Shown here: positions 49,536 through 57,765 of the stretch, in pieces
Position numbering within the stretch: position 1 is the stretch's first letter
How the letters are laid out: each line of letters begins with the position of its first letter
From: Bacteriovorax sp. PP10
GTDB lineage: Bacteria; Bdellovibrionota; Bacteriovoracia; Bacteriovoracales; Bacteriovoracaceae
Length of the DNA stretch: 64,000 nucleotides
Direction of reading: 5' to 3'
Assembly (NCBI RefSeq): GCF_035013165.1
Contig: NZ_JAYGJQ010000001.1
Location: forward strand, 930,001-994,000
Program-made: the position numbers and the translations under genes
The notes under the pieces: generated by a model
Seen by the model: only the letters and a program-made list of their open reading frames with translations
The model's database searches: none
Told to the model about the DNA's origin: nothing

Positions 49536-50090
49536 TTATCCTTTGATTAGAATTCCGATACCAAAGGCAATGAAAAGCACGCATGAGAAAACACGCACCC
49601 ATTTCATTGGAACTTTTCTCAGAAGTTTTTCACCTAAGAAGATGGCCAGTGCATTTGATCCCATCATCCCAATCGTTGTCCCCAACGTGACCATAACGAT
49701 ATCCTGATAACGAGCTCCCAGAGCAATCGTTGCTAATTGAGTTTTATCTCCCATCTCTGCGAGGAAAAAAGCAATGATGGTCGTAACAAGAGCACCGAAG
49801 TGTCCTCTTTCTTTAAACTCTTCTTCTTTGTCTGGAATTAAAATCCATAAACCAAAGACGAAGAAGATTCCCGCTAAAATGTAGATTAATGTCTGATGAG
49901 TTACGAGAGTTGAAACCCATGCTCCGGCCCATGTTGCTAGTGCGTGGTTTAAAACAGTCGCTATGAATACACCCAGTAAAATCGTCCACGGTTTTTTATA
50001 ACGTGTGGCCAGAAGAAGAGCGAGTAGTTGGGTTTTATCACCCATTTCACTTGCGAAGACTAAAAGAAAAGAATTGATTAACGCTTGCAT
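49536..50090 (-). CDS. UPF0016/Gdt1 family Mn2+ (Ca2+) transporter
   Basis: 184 residues, six membrane spans in two homologous halves, each with the signature ExGDKTQL: SEMGDKTQLLALLLA near residue 15 and AEMGDKTQLATIAL near residue 112. Members (Gdt1, TMEM165, MneA) export Mn2+ or Ca2+. A Mn2+-sensing yybP-ykoY riboswitch lies just upstream on the same strand, which strongly favours Mn2+ efflux and induction by Mn2+. Ribosome site GGGG precedes the ATG; it could be gated by the riboswitch. Confidence 0.93.
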   Translation of the reverse strand: MQALINSFLLVFASEMGDKTQLLALLLATRYKKPWTILLGVFIATVLNHALATWAGAWVSTLVTHQTLIYILAGIFFVFGLWILIPDKEEEFKERGHFGALVTTIIAFFLAEMGDKTQLATIALGARYQDIVMVTLGTTIGMMGSNALAIFLGEKLLRKVPMKWVRVFSCVLFIAFGIGILIKG

Positions 50091-50162
50091 GACACCCCTA
50101 CAGTATTTTAAGCCGTGAGGTTTTTGTTAGGTAATAACAAGACGACACGACGATTATAAAAA

Positions 50163-50280
50163 TCATCAGTATCAGTCTCGCCGACAAGATTGCTCTTGCA
50201 GATGTGCCGGGGTTTTCACCCAATATGTCGACACAGCTTCTGGAATTTTAGGTATCCAGATGACTACTCCCTAATATGAG
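50163..50280 (-). promoter_or_regulatory. yybP-ykoY (Mn2+) riboswitch
   Basis: On the minus strand, ahead of the UPF0016 gene. It shows the conserved parts of the family in order: GGGAGTAG (50264-50271), a small hairpin CTGGA..TCCAG, GTGTCGACATAT, hairpin GGGTGAAAACCC, arm CAAGAGCAATCTTG, then GGCGAGAC (GCGAGAC at 50175-50181). Flanks TCATATTAG and CTGATACTGA can form the P1 stem with one bulge. This class senses Mn2+ and commonly controls UPF0016, MntP and P-type ATPase genes. After the aptamer, GATGATT/AATCGTC can pair and may be part of the switch. Confidence 0.88.
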
Positions 50281-50285
50281 TCTTC

Positions 50286-50314
50286 AATTTACACGGTGAT
50301 GGGAAATTTGGCAA
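50286..50314 (-). promoter_or_regulatory. Putative sigma70 promoter of the riboswitch transcript
   Basis: TTGCCA (-35, 50314-50309) and TAAATT (-10, 50291-50286) with a 17-nt spacer. The expected start point (near 50279) is right at the riboswitch P1 stem, which supports the assignment. Confidence 0.5.
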
Positions 50315-50387
50315 AAGGAAATTTAGGATTTCAGTTCAGAATGACCATTTTTAGATATTTAAGCAAACCCAAGAGAACAAATTTTAT

Positions 50388-50783
50388 CTACAATCCTTGA
50401 TCCCATTCCTTTTCTGGAAGCCAGGTAATCACATTATTATCAGTCGCATTGACCTGGCCTGCTTCGATTTTTTTCATAACGGTTTCGTAAAGATCGCCAG
50501 TGCCTTGGCCTATTCGTGATCCAATTTTATTATTATGAATGTCCATTTGATCGAAGTGGTTCGTTGGATCTCTCTCACACATATAAGTCACAAATTCAAC
50601 AACCACGGGAGAAAGATATCTCGATGTCAGAGCAGCAGAGTAGGTATGCCTGAAAGCATCCTGAGGGCCGCCTCTTCTTCCAGGAAGCTCCGTCGCCATG
50701 GCCAGGCGATAAAGAGCAAAGACAACAATCATGGGTGAAATAAAAATTAAAACCAAAAGTGAAATCAGAATTTTTTTCTTCAT
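50388..50783 (-). CDS. Small secreted or membrane-anchored protein with DAFRH/HNNxxG motifs
   Basis: 131 residues. N-terminal hydrophobic segment (KKILISLLVLIFISPMIVVFALY), either an uncleaved anchor or signal. The rest carries PQDAFRHTYSAALTSRYLS and DIHNNKIGSRIGQGTGDLYE, a His-Asn pattern (RHxxxxA..HNNxxG) like that of some DUF6973-type domains of unknown function. Gene sits 3 nt after an L,D-transpeptidase gene on the same strand, so the pair is co-transcribed. No activity can be assigned. Confidence 0.68.
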   Translation of the reverse strand: MKKKILISLLVLIFISPMIVVFALYRLAMATELPGRRGGPQDAFRHTYSAALTSRYLSPVVVEFVTYMCERDPTNHFDQMDIHNNKIGSRIGQGTGDLYETVMKKIEAGQVNATDNNVITWLPEKEWDQGL

Positions 50784-50786
50784 GAA

Positions 50787-51449
50787 TTAAAGATCAGACG
50801 AATTTGCATGAATGTAAAGTAGCCCTTGGCCCTTTAGTTTTTTAATCACTCCTTCAATTTTATTCGGAGCAACCGCAGGACATCCTTGGCTTAATCCAAG
50901 TCTTCCCTTTGTATCAGCAAACCATTGAGTGGCATAATCAGCTCCGTGAAGAACGATAAGTCTTTCGCGTGCATTTTTATTAGTATCAGAAACTCCATCA
51001 AGCTTTAATGAAATTCCATGTTTTCCATAATAAGGTTCAACATCAGTAATAAAGAATCCCAGAGAACTCATCTCACTTCCGACGACATTAGAAAAAGCTC
51101 CGGCCCATCCAGGACTTGTCTCAGACTTTTTCCCGTGAGTCACAAGCATTGATTCAACGGCACCTGTTTTAAGGTTTAAGATAAAAAATCTATTCTTAGT
51201 CGATTGGATCGTGAAATCGATAATTCCAATATAGCTAGTATTAGCGACCATGCCGCCTTGATTGTTCTTATAAAACTGCAGAGCAGGCGCCAGGGCAAGG
51301 TTTGGGATCGATTCAGCACAGAATCCAGGCTTACAGTAGTTGGTACCGTTAAACTTCAACCACAGCTGCTTAGAGGAACTCTCAGCATGGGCCATTGAAG
51401 TGGCCGCAGCGATAATGGTAATAATGAATAGTGCTTTAAGATTTTTCAT
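50787..51449 (-). CDS. Murein L,D-transpeptidase catalytic-domain protein (YkuD_2 type)
   Basis: 220 residues; ATG 51449 with AAGG upstream. Signal peptide MKNLKALFIITIIAAATSMAHA. The catalytic region VLHGADYAT (His169) and GRLGLSQGCPAVAP (Cys190) matches the YkuD_2 group, a distant branch of L,D-transpeptidases. ITDVEPYYGKHGISLKLDGV precedes it. This is the second enzyme of this superfamily in the window, only distantly like the one at 18443. Wall cross-linking or modification is expected; the exact reaction is not. Confidence 0.85.
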   Translation of the reverse strand: MKNLKALFIITIIAAATSMAHAESSSKQLWLKFNGTNYCKPGFCAESIPNLALAPALQFYKNNQGGMVANTSYIGIIDFTIQSTKNRFFILNLKTGAVESMLVTHGKKSETSPGWAGAFSNVVGSEMSSLGFFITDVEPYYGKHGISLKLDGVSDTNKNARERLIVLHGADYATQWFADTKGRLGLSQGCPAVAPNKIEGVIKKLKGQGLLYIHANSSDL

Positions 51450-51510
51450 AGTGAGCCTTCTACATGTATTTTGTGGAGTCCGTAAGGGATAGGGAAAAAA
51501 TTTCAAGGAA

Positions 51511-51545
51511 ATTAAGCGGCCTGATGTTAAACCAGGCCGTTAATC
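51511..51545 (-). terminator. Hairpin after a small secreted gene (minus strand)
   Basis: CGGCCTG / CAGGCCG with flanking ATTAA/TTAAT pairs and a 9-nt loop; a short T-rich sequence follows on the minus strand. It ends the transcript of 51566-51925. Confidence 0.7.
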
Positions 51546-51565
51546 ATTAAAACTTGAGATCTTAT

Positions 51566-51925
51566 TTAGTAAGGAAGGTTGTTAATTAAGCACTTTCTCA
51601 CTTCAACCAGCTTTTCACCGTTAAAGTCTTCAGTGATTGTATAAGAGTCTTTTGTAATCTGAAGCTCAACTGACCCAGTTTTTGTAGGGTAAGACAGAAC
51701 ATATGCTCCGTTTACCTTATTAAGGGGAATGTTTTGAGCGTAAGCAAATCCAGTGTGCAGATCTTTGTCGCTAACAAGAAGTGCGTTAACAAAAAATACA
51801 TTGTTTGAACCTTCCTCTGTTTGAACAAGAGTGGCCATATAATCACAAACAACAACTTCGTTATAGTCATAAGCAAAGACGTTTAAGCTCATTATCATTG
51901 CTGCAAGTGTAATCATTTTTTTCAT
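51566..51925 (-). CDS. Small secreted protein, family not recognised
   Basis: 119 residues from the ATG at 51925, with GGAG upstream. Signal peptide MKKMITLAAMIMSLNVFA. Mature part is beta-rich (NEVVVCDYMATLVQTEEGS, GSVELQITKDSYTI) with two Cys (VVCDY and RKCLIN) near its ends, likely to pair. Single gene with its own terminator. No function can be assigned. Confidence 0.72.
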   Translation of the reverse strand: MKKMITLAAMIMSLNVFAYDYNEVVVCDYMATLVQTEEGSNNVFFVNALLVSDKDLHTGFAYAQNIPLNKVNGAYVLSYPTKTGSVELQITKDSYTITEDFNGEKLVEVRKCLINNLPY

Positions 51926-52104
51926 CGATATCTCCATTGTTAATTATCGCCGAACGAGATGAAGCTAGCGTGGTTAAAGCTTTTTTGTCCAGTATTTAAG
52001 CTTAATCTTTCCTCAATCTGCACTCGCGAATTTTCAGTCTTTAGTTATAATTAAAGAACTATTAAGTTTGAAAATATTGAATGTAAGAATCAGTATCAAA
52101 AGTA

Positions 52105-53523
52105 ATGAAGAAGTTACTTGAGATAGATGGATTACGCTGGGAGAAACCTTTGAAGAAGCGCGTATTGAGTTTTAAAAATCACTATCACGAAGAGACTCCT
52201 AAACATTTACAAAATTTTATGAAATCTAAAATAGAAGTCCATAATCACAAAACTCATATGTGGAATGCTTTTACTGACTCAGGGCTTTCAGATATTTTAG
52301 ATCAAGACTGTTCTATCTATCCTCGAGTTCTTCCTGGCTCATACCTTCCTGTGATTAATAAAACCGCAAAACAAATCACAGAAATGATTTTAAAATTAAT
52401 CACACTTCCCGAAGCAGAAGTGCAAGCAATCTTTCCATCAGGTCCCGTCAGAGATTTCTTAATTAAAGAATTAAAAGTGTTAAAACATAGACCAGATAGA
52501 CTCGTTGGAAGTTTACGTTTTGATATGGCCATCGTTGGTGAGCCGACGGTCAATAATCCACCGAAGCTTCTAGAGATTAATGAAATTGGTTTTGATGGAT
52601 TGGCGAGAATGCCTTTTATTCAAGACACATTGTTTTCTTTAATGCCTGACTTGAAGAAAAAGTATTTCTCTTTAAATACATCGCAAGCAGAAATTAAGAA
52701 CATGAGACGCTTAGGAAAAAACTTAGCTCGTTTTCAAACTGATTGTTACAACTGGGATGAAGAGTGTCTGCTTAGACGTGCTAAAGAAATGAAGTATGAC
52801 TTAAGGCTTATCACTCCGGCCAATTATGGATTGGATGTTGAGACAGAACATTATCCATCTTTAAGGGAAGAAAAAATCCAGATTAAAAATGGAAAGATCA
52901 AAATAGGTAATGACTGGTACCCTGAAAGTTATATGGTGAGTTTCGCTTTAACGATCGAAGATTATATTCAGCAAAAAAACTTCTATGCAAAACTTATTAA
53001 AGAAAAGGTTCCTCATTACGGGCCGTTTTTAACAGGATTGTTTGCTTCAAAAAGCATTCTTCCTATTTTAGCTGATCCACATTTAAGACTTAAGATGCTT
53101 GGATCATCTAATAAACTTAAAAACTCAATTCTTCCTGCCCAAATGCTTCCAACTGTAAGGGGAGAAGTTCTCGCTCACCCAGAAGATTACGTTATTAAGT
53201 TCACCGATGGATTTGGTGGTGAGCATGTATTCATGGATGATGAGCTGGTTAAAAATATTAAAAAGATCCCAGCGAATAAAATGCACGAGTGGGTTATTCA
53301 AAAGCGAGTGAACTTAAATACGATTGGTATTGATGGATTTTTAAGTCATCCTAAAAGAGCGATTTCCGATTTAGGAGTTTTTGTTCAGTACGACTGGAGC
53401 AATGGTAAGTTCAATCACTTTGAAGTGGGAGGATTCTTATCGCGTGCAACAAATACAAGCTTAAAGGTTAATATCAGCTCGGGCGGATCTCAGGTCGGAG
53501 TTATGTTCAGCAAAAAAGGTTAA
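52105..53523 (+). CDS. Putative ATP-grasp-type protein
   Basis: 472 residues, cytosolic. Three blocks look like a (circularly permuted or divergent) ATP-grasp fold: KLLEINEIGFDGL (about 153-166), YVIKFTDGFGGEHVFMDDEL (about 360-380) with a Lys and Gly loop, and VNISSGGSQVGVM at the C-terminus. ATP-grasp enzymes ligate a carboxylate to an amine. The N-terminal 100 residues are unique. It stands alone; the ATG has no clear SD. Fold assignment is by motif only, so treat as tentative. Confidence 0.6.
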   Translation: MKKLLEIDGLRWEKPLKKRVLSFKNHYHEETPKHLQNFMKSKIEVHNHKTHMWNAFTDSGLSDILDQDCSIYPRVLPGSYLPVINKTAKQITEMILKLITLPEAEVQAIFPSGPVRDFLIKELKVLKHRPDRLVGSLRFDMAIVGEPTVNNPPKLLEINEIGFDGLARMPFIQDTLFSLMPDLKKKYFSLNTSQAEIKNMRRLGKNLARFQTDCYNWDEECLLRRAKEMKYDLRLITPANYGLDVETEHYPSLREEKIQIKNGKIKIGNDWYPESYMVSFALTIEDYIQQKNFYAKLIKEKVPHYGPFLTGLFASKSILPILADPHLRLKMLGSSNKLKNSILPAQMLPTVRGEVLAHPEDYVIKFTDGFGGEHVFMDDELVKNIKKIPANKMHEWVIQKRVNLNTIGIDGFLSHPKRAISDLGVFVQYDWSNGKFNHFEVGGFLSRATNTSLKVNISSGGSQVGVMFSKKG

Positions 53524-53791
53524 TAATCACATCGGCCCGATAGATATTGAATTAGTTGGATTTAAAATTATTTCAAAATATTGGGTCGCTGAAAAAAATA
53601 ATAGAAACTAAGTTAGTTTAAATTAAAAAATCAATTAGCAATTCCCCATATACAAATTAAAAAAAACTATAAATGAAAAAAAATATTCTTCTTGATCTTC
53701 TCTGATCTCAGTTTTTTTCCTGATGAAAATCATGTTCACCTTTAATATTTTTATCCCGACTAGCTGGTGAAAGAAATCAAAGGAAGAGTGA

Positions 53792-55471
53792 ATGAAAAAA
53801 ATTGAAAACATGAAATTTAGAACTAAACTTTTATCTATTATAGGGATCTCTTGTTTAATATGTGCAGGCACATCAATTGTGACTTCATTATATTTTTCTA
53901 AGCATCAGTTGAATGCAGGTATAGAAGAAAAAGCTCTCACTATACATTCACGTCTGGAAGCAGCGACAGAATTCGTTGCTTTGCAGGGAGGATTAACCCC
54001 CTTTGTAGAGCGTTTAAAGAGCAAGTATAAATCAGATGCAGATATGACTGATGGAGATAAGTTAGATGTGCTTAAGCAGGTTCCCATTTTTGCAGCGATG
54101 AAAATTGGGGCAAAAGATGCTGAAAAAGAAGGTTATGAATTTCGAGTGTTCTCTGATGAGCCGAGAAAAAAAGAAAATCAAGCAACAGCATTTGAACTCT
54201 CAATTTTTAAGAAATTTGCAGACGATCAAAAGTTAGACAAGTTTGTTCATAATGATGGAGTAAGAATTATTGTTTATAAACCAGTTCGACTTTCTGACAA
54301 GCAGGGATGCATGACTTGCCACGGGGACCCAGTGACTAGCCCGTGGGGAAATGGAAAAGATGTATTAGGTCATAAAATGGAAAACTGGAGAGATGGTAAA
54401 CTTCATGGAGTGTTTGCAATATCGACAAATATCGAAAAAATTTCTGAATTAAGAGAAGTAGATAAAAATACCAGAACGACGATTATGTTAGGGCTTGTTC
54501 CAATTGCAGTGTCCTTGTTTGTGGGCTCTTTCTTCCTTAAAGGCCCAATGGCCAGTTTAACTAGTATTGCTGAAGTACTTTCTCAAATCAGTGGGAATGT
54601 TGGAAAAACATCAACTAGTATGAGTGATAATTCGTCCGGTCTGTCTCAGGCATCAGTAGAGCAGATGGCCGCTCTTCAGGAAACCGCAGCTTCGCTGGAA
54701 GAAGTGGGGGCAATGATTAAGAAGACTTCAGAAAATGCCAAGGCCACTTCTGAGGCTTCAGCGAAATCTCATAGTAAGGCCAACCATGGAAATGAGATTG
54801 TAACTAAGATGATTCATTCAATGGAGGATATTAATAATTCTAACCATGCTGTTCAAGAGCAGATGAATAAATCTAATCAGGAATTTTCAGAGATTGTGAA
54901 TGTCATTGTTGAGATTGAAAAGAAAACAAAAGTTATTAATGAAATCGTTTTCCAGACAAAGTTACTTTCTTTTAATGCTTCAGTTGAAGCAGCAAGAGCA
55001 GGAGAGCATGGAAAAGGGTTTTCTGTAGTGGCAGAAGAGATTGGAAATCTTGCCAGTATGAGCGGTACGGCGGCGTCAGAAATCAGTGCGATGCTTGATC
55101 ATAGTATAAAGACAGTTGAAAAAATCGTAGCGACTTCAAAAGATAAAGTAGATAAGTTAATGGTCGATGGAAAAGAAAAAGTTAATTATGGAACTGAAGT
55201 TGCGCGAGACTGTGGAATTATTCTTCATGAGATTGTCGACAATATAAAAATTACTTCTGAAATGGCCGGAGAGATCTCTAGTGCCAGTCGTGAACAGGCA
55301 CAGGGAGTTCAGGAGATTTCTAAAGCAATGTCTCAATTAGATATTGTGACTCAGGAGAATTCAAAAACCTCGCAGGATTTATCTGATATTGCCGGTAAAT
55401 TGAATGAAGATTCAGTTACGCTAGAAAATACAGTTGTTGATCTAATTAAGACAGTAAACGGACAAAGTTAA
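53792..55471 (+). CDS. Methyl-accepting chemotaxis protein with periplasmic heme-c domain
   Basis: 559 residues. One N-terminal membrane helix ([23 protein letters not shown]), a periplasmic DUF3365/Tll0287-like domain (about 40-215) with the covalent heme motif CMTCH (Cys173, Cys176, His177), a second membrane helix ([21 protein letters not shown]), then a cytoplasmic signalling hairpin. The tip is [34 protein letters not shown], the usual CheA/CheW contact (N-A-x-x-E-A-A-R-A-G). No separate HAMP is obvious. A heme sensor points to redox or gas sensing. AGGAAG before the ATG; no che genes in the window. Confidence 0.92.
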   Translation: MKKIENMKFRTKLLSIIGISCLICAGTSIVTSLYFSKHQLNAGIEEKALTIHSRLEAATEFVALQGGLTPFVERLKSKYKSDADMTDGDKLDVLKQVPIFAAMKIGAKDAEKEGYEFRVFSDEPRKKENQATAFELSIFKKFADDQKLDKFVHNDGVRIIVYKPVRLSDKQGCMTCHGDPVTSPWGNGKDVLGHKMENWRDGKLHGVFAISTNIEKISELREVDKNTRTTIMLGLVPIAVSLFVGSFFLKGPMASLTSIAEVLSQISGNVGKTSTSMSDNSSGLSQASVEQMAALQETAASLEEVGAMIKKTSENAKATSEASAKSHSKANHGNEIVTKMIHSMEDINNSNHAVQEQMNKSNQEFSEIVNVIVEIEKKTKVINEIVFQTKLLSFNASVEAARAGEHGKGFSVVAEEIGNLASMSGTAASEISAMLDHSIKTVEKIVATSKDKVDKLMVDGKEKVNYGTEVARDCGIILHEIVDNIKITSEMAGEISSASREQAQGVQEISKAMSQLDIVTQENSKTSQDLSDIAGKLNEDSVTLENTVVDLIKTVNGQS

Positions 55472-55478
55472 AACATAC

Positions 55479-55519
55479 GAGGGGGAGCAACAGCAAGAAG
55501 TTGTCCCCCTCTTCTTATT
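55479..55519 (+). terminator. Intrinsic terminator after the chemoreceptor gene
   Basis: GAGGGGGA-CAA / TTG-TCCCCCTC stem (one bulged G) with a 10-nt loop and TTCTTATT after it. Confidence 0.85.
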
Positions 55520-55674
55520 GGATTGTTGAAAAATTATTCTTGCCCCAATATGGGACATTTATGGTTTCAGTTTCGATTCAGAACTCATAAAAAAATGGTT
55601 TCCAATTTGCAATTAACCTTTTCGACTCTCTGTCGCATTATGCGCAATAATAAATTCGTAAAAGGGGGATACAC

Positions 55675-55932
55675 ATGATTTGGACATTAATAGTTGGTTT
55701 AGTTGTTGGGGCTATCGCAAAACTTCTTATGCCGGGGAAAGATCCTGGAGGAATTATTATTACCATGGTGATTGGTATCGTCGGATCTATGATCGCCTAC
55801 TTTATTGGAAGAGGACTTGGATGGTACGCAGAAGGTGAGCCAACAGGGTTCATTGCCTCAGTCATCGGTGCAGTGATCTTACTTGCGATTTACCGTGCAA
55901 TTATCGGACGCAATTCACGCATTCATCACTAG
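55675..55932 (+). CDS. GlsB/YeaQ/YmgE-family membrane protein
   Basis: 85 residues, three spans: GLVVGAIAKLLMPGKDPGG, GIVGSMIAYFIGRGLGW and TGFIASVIGAVILLAIYRAIIG, the hallmark pattern of the family. Its counterpart at 48429 differs in the basic loop (RRMKQGEV in place of MPGKDPGG). A GGGGG sequence precedes the ATG. It is followed 30 nt later by an SDR gene on the same strand. Likely stress-related. Confidence 0.88.
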   Translation: MIWTLIVGLVVGAIAKLLMPGKDPGGIIITMVIGIVGSMIAYFIGRGLGWYAEGEPTGFIASVIGAVILLAIYRAIIGRNSRIHH

Positions 55933-55962
55933 AAATCTTATTTTAAATAGAACGAGGTTTAT

Positions 55963-56706
55963 ATGGGACGCTTTGATAATAAAGTTGCTTTTATCACTGG
56001 AGGAAATTCTGGTATCGGTAAAGCAAGTGCTTTGATGATCGCTAAAGACGGTGCGAATATCATGCTGGCCGATTTGAAAGAAGACCGCGGTGTTTTAAAA
56101 GAACTCGAAGAGCTGGGAGTAACAGCATCCTTTGTGAAGTGTGATGTTTCTAAACCAGAAGATGTTGAACACGCCATTAATGAAACCATTAAAAAGTTTG
56201 GTTCACTCGACATTGCTCTTAATAATGCTGGAGTTGGTGATCAGGGAATGATTCACGAAAAAAGTATTGAGCAATGGCACAAGGTTATTGAGATTAACCT
56301 TAGTGGTGTCTTCTACTGCATGAAGTACGAGATCGAGCATATGTTGAAGCAAAAGGATGGCGGTAAAATTATCAACATCTCATCAATACTTGGACAGGTT
56401 GGTGAAGCTGGAGCTGCCGCTTACGTGGCCGCCAAACATGGAGTTGTTGGATTAACTCAAACAGCTGCTATCGAGTATGGCGCAAAAAATATTCGTGTGA
56501 ATACTATCGGCCCCGGATATATTTCAACTCCCTTATTAAAAGATATAGATAAAGAAAAGCTTCACGAGATTGAAGAAAGACATGCGATGAAGCGCTTGGG
56601 ACATTCAGAAGAAGTGGCCAAGGCCTTTATATGGCTGGCCTCAGATGACTCGAGTTTCTTAACCGGGGATTATATTCCAGTAGATGGCGGGTATCTCGCA
56701 CAATAA
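55963..56706 (+). CDS. Short-chain dehydrogenase/reductase
   Basis: 247 residues. Cofactor loop TGGNSGIGKAS (TGxxxGIG), LADLKEDRG with an Asp after beta2 that favours NAD(H), NNAG, Ser in ISSILG, and the YxxxK pair in YVAAKHG. The C-terminus has GDYIPVDGGYLAQ. Classical 250-residue SDR; substrate unknown. GAGG before the ATG. Downstream of a GlsB gene, with a bidirectional terminator after it. Confidence 0.93.
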   Translation: MGRFDNKVAFITGGNSGIGKASALMIAKDGANIMLADLKEDRGVLKELEELGVTASFVKCDVSKPEDVEHAINETIKKFGSLDIALNNAGVGDQGMIHEKSIEQWHKVIEINLSGVFYCMKYEIEHMLKQKDGGKIINISSILGQVGEAGAAAYVAAKHGVVGLTQTAAIEYGAKNIRVNTIGPGYISTPLLKDIDKEKLHEIEERHAMKRLGHSEEVAKAFIWLASDDSSFLTGDYIPVDGGYLAQ

Positions 56707-56713
56707 AAAATAA

Positions 56714-56737
56714 AAGGGCCATCGTTTGATGGCCCTT
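56714..56737. terminator. Bidirectional terminator
   Basis: Perfect stem AAGGGCCATC / GATGGCCCTT, 4-nt loop, A/T-rich on both sides, between the SDR gene (+) and minus-strand sequence. Confidence 0.9.
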
Positions 56738-56744
56738 GTTTATT

Positions 56745-56846
56745 TTATAATAAAGCTCTGATTTTTTCTTTAAGATTTTGAGGAGCAATTTGCTCAAGCC
56801 TGCGAAGAGTTTGTATCACGAAGAGTGATAATAAAAGGCCCTGCAT
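56745..56846 (-). CDS. Possible 33-residue small protein or gene remnant
   Basis: Minus-strand frame MQGLLLSLFVIQ then TLRRLEQIAPQNLKEKIRALL and a stop, ending just before the bidirectional terminator. Half hydrophobic, half amphipathic helix. Codon use looks natural, but the ribosome site is weak and the start lies in an imperfect hairpin (56836-56859, AGGCCCTGC/GCAAGGCCT) that could instead end the upstream gene. Remnant of a longer gene is equally possible. Confidence 0.3.
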   Translation of the reverse strand: MQGLLLSLFVIQTLRRLEQIAPQNLKEKIRALL

Positions 56847-56872
56847 AAAGCAAGGCCTATCATATTTTAAAA

Positions 56873-57475
56873 TTAGTAAGGAAAACTTAATTCCACTGGC
56901 GTCTTGTTCGGAAGAAGTTCTTCAATTTCATCAACACCTGTCATGTTATCTTGCCATTTACCAAAAGAGACATTCAGTTTTGTACCTTCTTTTCCTAAGT
57001 AAAGAGAAGCTCTAATTGTTTGATTAGTTTCTTTGATAGTTGCTTCTAAATCAACACGAGTAAAAACTCTTATTTCACACTCATTTTTAGTTTGAGCATT
57101 AAGTTGTGTTTCAAGGGCCACATATTGAGAAACTAGTGCTGCTTCATTAACTTCTAAAGTTCTTGCCTTGTTGTTAGCAACTAAAAGATCACTCGTATCT
57201 TTAGAGATAGTAAGTGAAGCATAGTTATACTTTTGAAATGGGCTCGCTGGAACATTTAATGTTTTCTTATAACAAGCTTCCCACTGTCCAAATAACTTTG
57301 GGTTATTATCAGTTGTAGCAACAACTGATATTGCTGTGATTTTCGTAATTGTATATTCCGAGTACTCAGTACCTTGAGTGCGATCAACAGCATTACCAAG
57401 ATTTACTGTCGCTGCCATTGATGAAGAGATTGTTAAAAGAATTGCAAAGGGAAGTGCTCTTAAAGCTAATTTCAT
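56873..57475 (-). CDS. Secreted protein, family not recognised
   Basis: 200 residues: signal peptide MKLALRALPFAILLTISSSMA, then a beta-rich mature protein with two Cys (WEACYKK and KNECEIRV), probably disulfide-linked. Blocks: GTEYSEYTITKITAISVVATTDNN and VNEAALVSQYVALETQLN. CGGAG before the ATG. Convergent with the SDR gene, separated by hairpins. No function can be assigned. Confidence 0.72.
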   Translation of the reverse strand: MKLALRALPFAILLTISSSMAATVNLGNAVDRTQGTEYSEYTITKITAISVVATTDNNPKLFGQWEACYKKTLNVPASPFQKYNYASLTISKDTSDLLVANNKARTLEVNEAALVSQYVALETQLNAQTKNECEIRVFTRVDLEATIKETNQTIRASLYLGKEGTKLNVSFGKWQDNMTGVDEIEELLPNKTPVELSFPY

Positions 57476-57765
57476 AAATACTCCGATGATTGGTTACTTA
57501 AATTCAAAGTACCTTCTTTTCTCATTTAATTGGGAGTTTTGAAAAGAATTCATAGTGCCATTCATTAACAGAAATAAAGGAAAAGTGTTAAATACCAAAA
57601 CGGGTATAAATGGTTATAAAGAGACGTTCCGCCCCGCAGGCCCTCAAAAATATTTTACTAACTATTAAGTTCTACATACTTTTCATTATTCTCTTAAGAA
57701 AGAATAGAGGTATCCATATTGCAAATTAGTAGTTTGATAATGAAGGCTTATCTCAGGAGAGAATT
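57476..57765. other. Intergenic region, divergent promoters expected
   Basis: 290 nt between a minus-strand secreted-protein gene and a plus-strand histidine kinase. AT-rich apart from a short GC-rich stretch CGTTCCGCCCCGCAGGCCC near 57625. Promoters for both genes should lie here, but I see no convincing sigma70 pair, no riboswitch and no ORF. Confidence 0.5.

Noticed and set aside
53635-53871. 78-residue minus-strand frame upstream of the chemoreceptor
   Set aside because: AT-rich low-complexity translation (many Phe/Ile/Lys) overlapping the receptor start, without a ribosome site or family.
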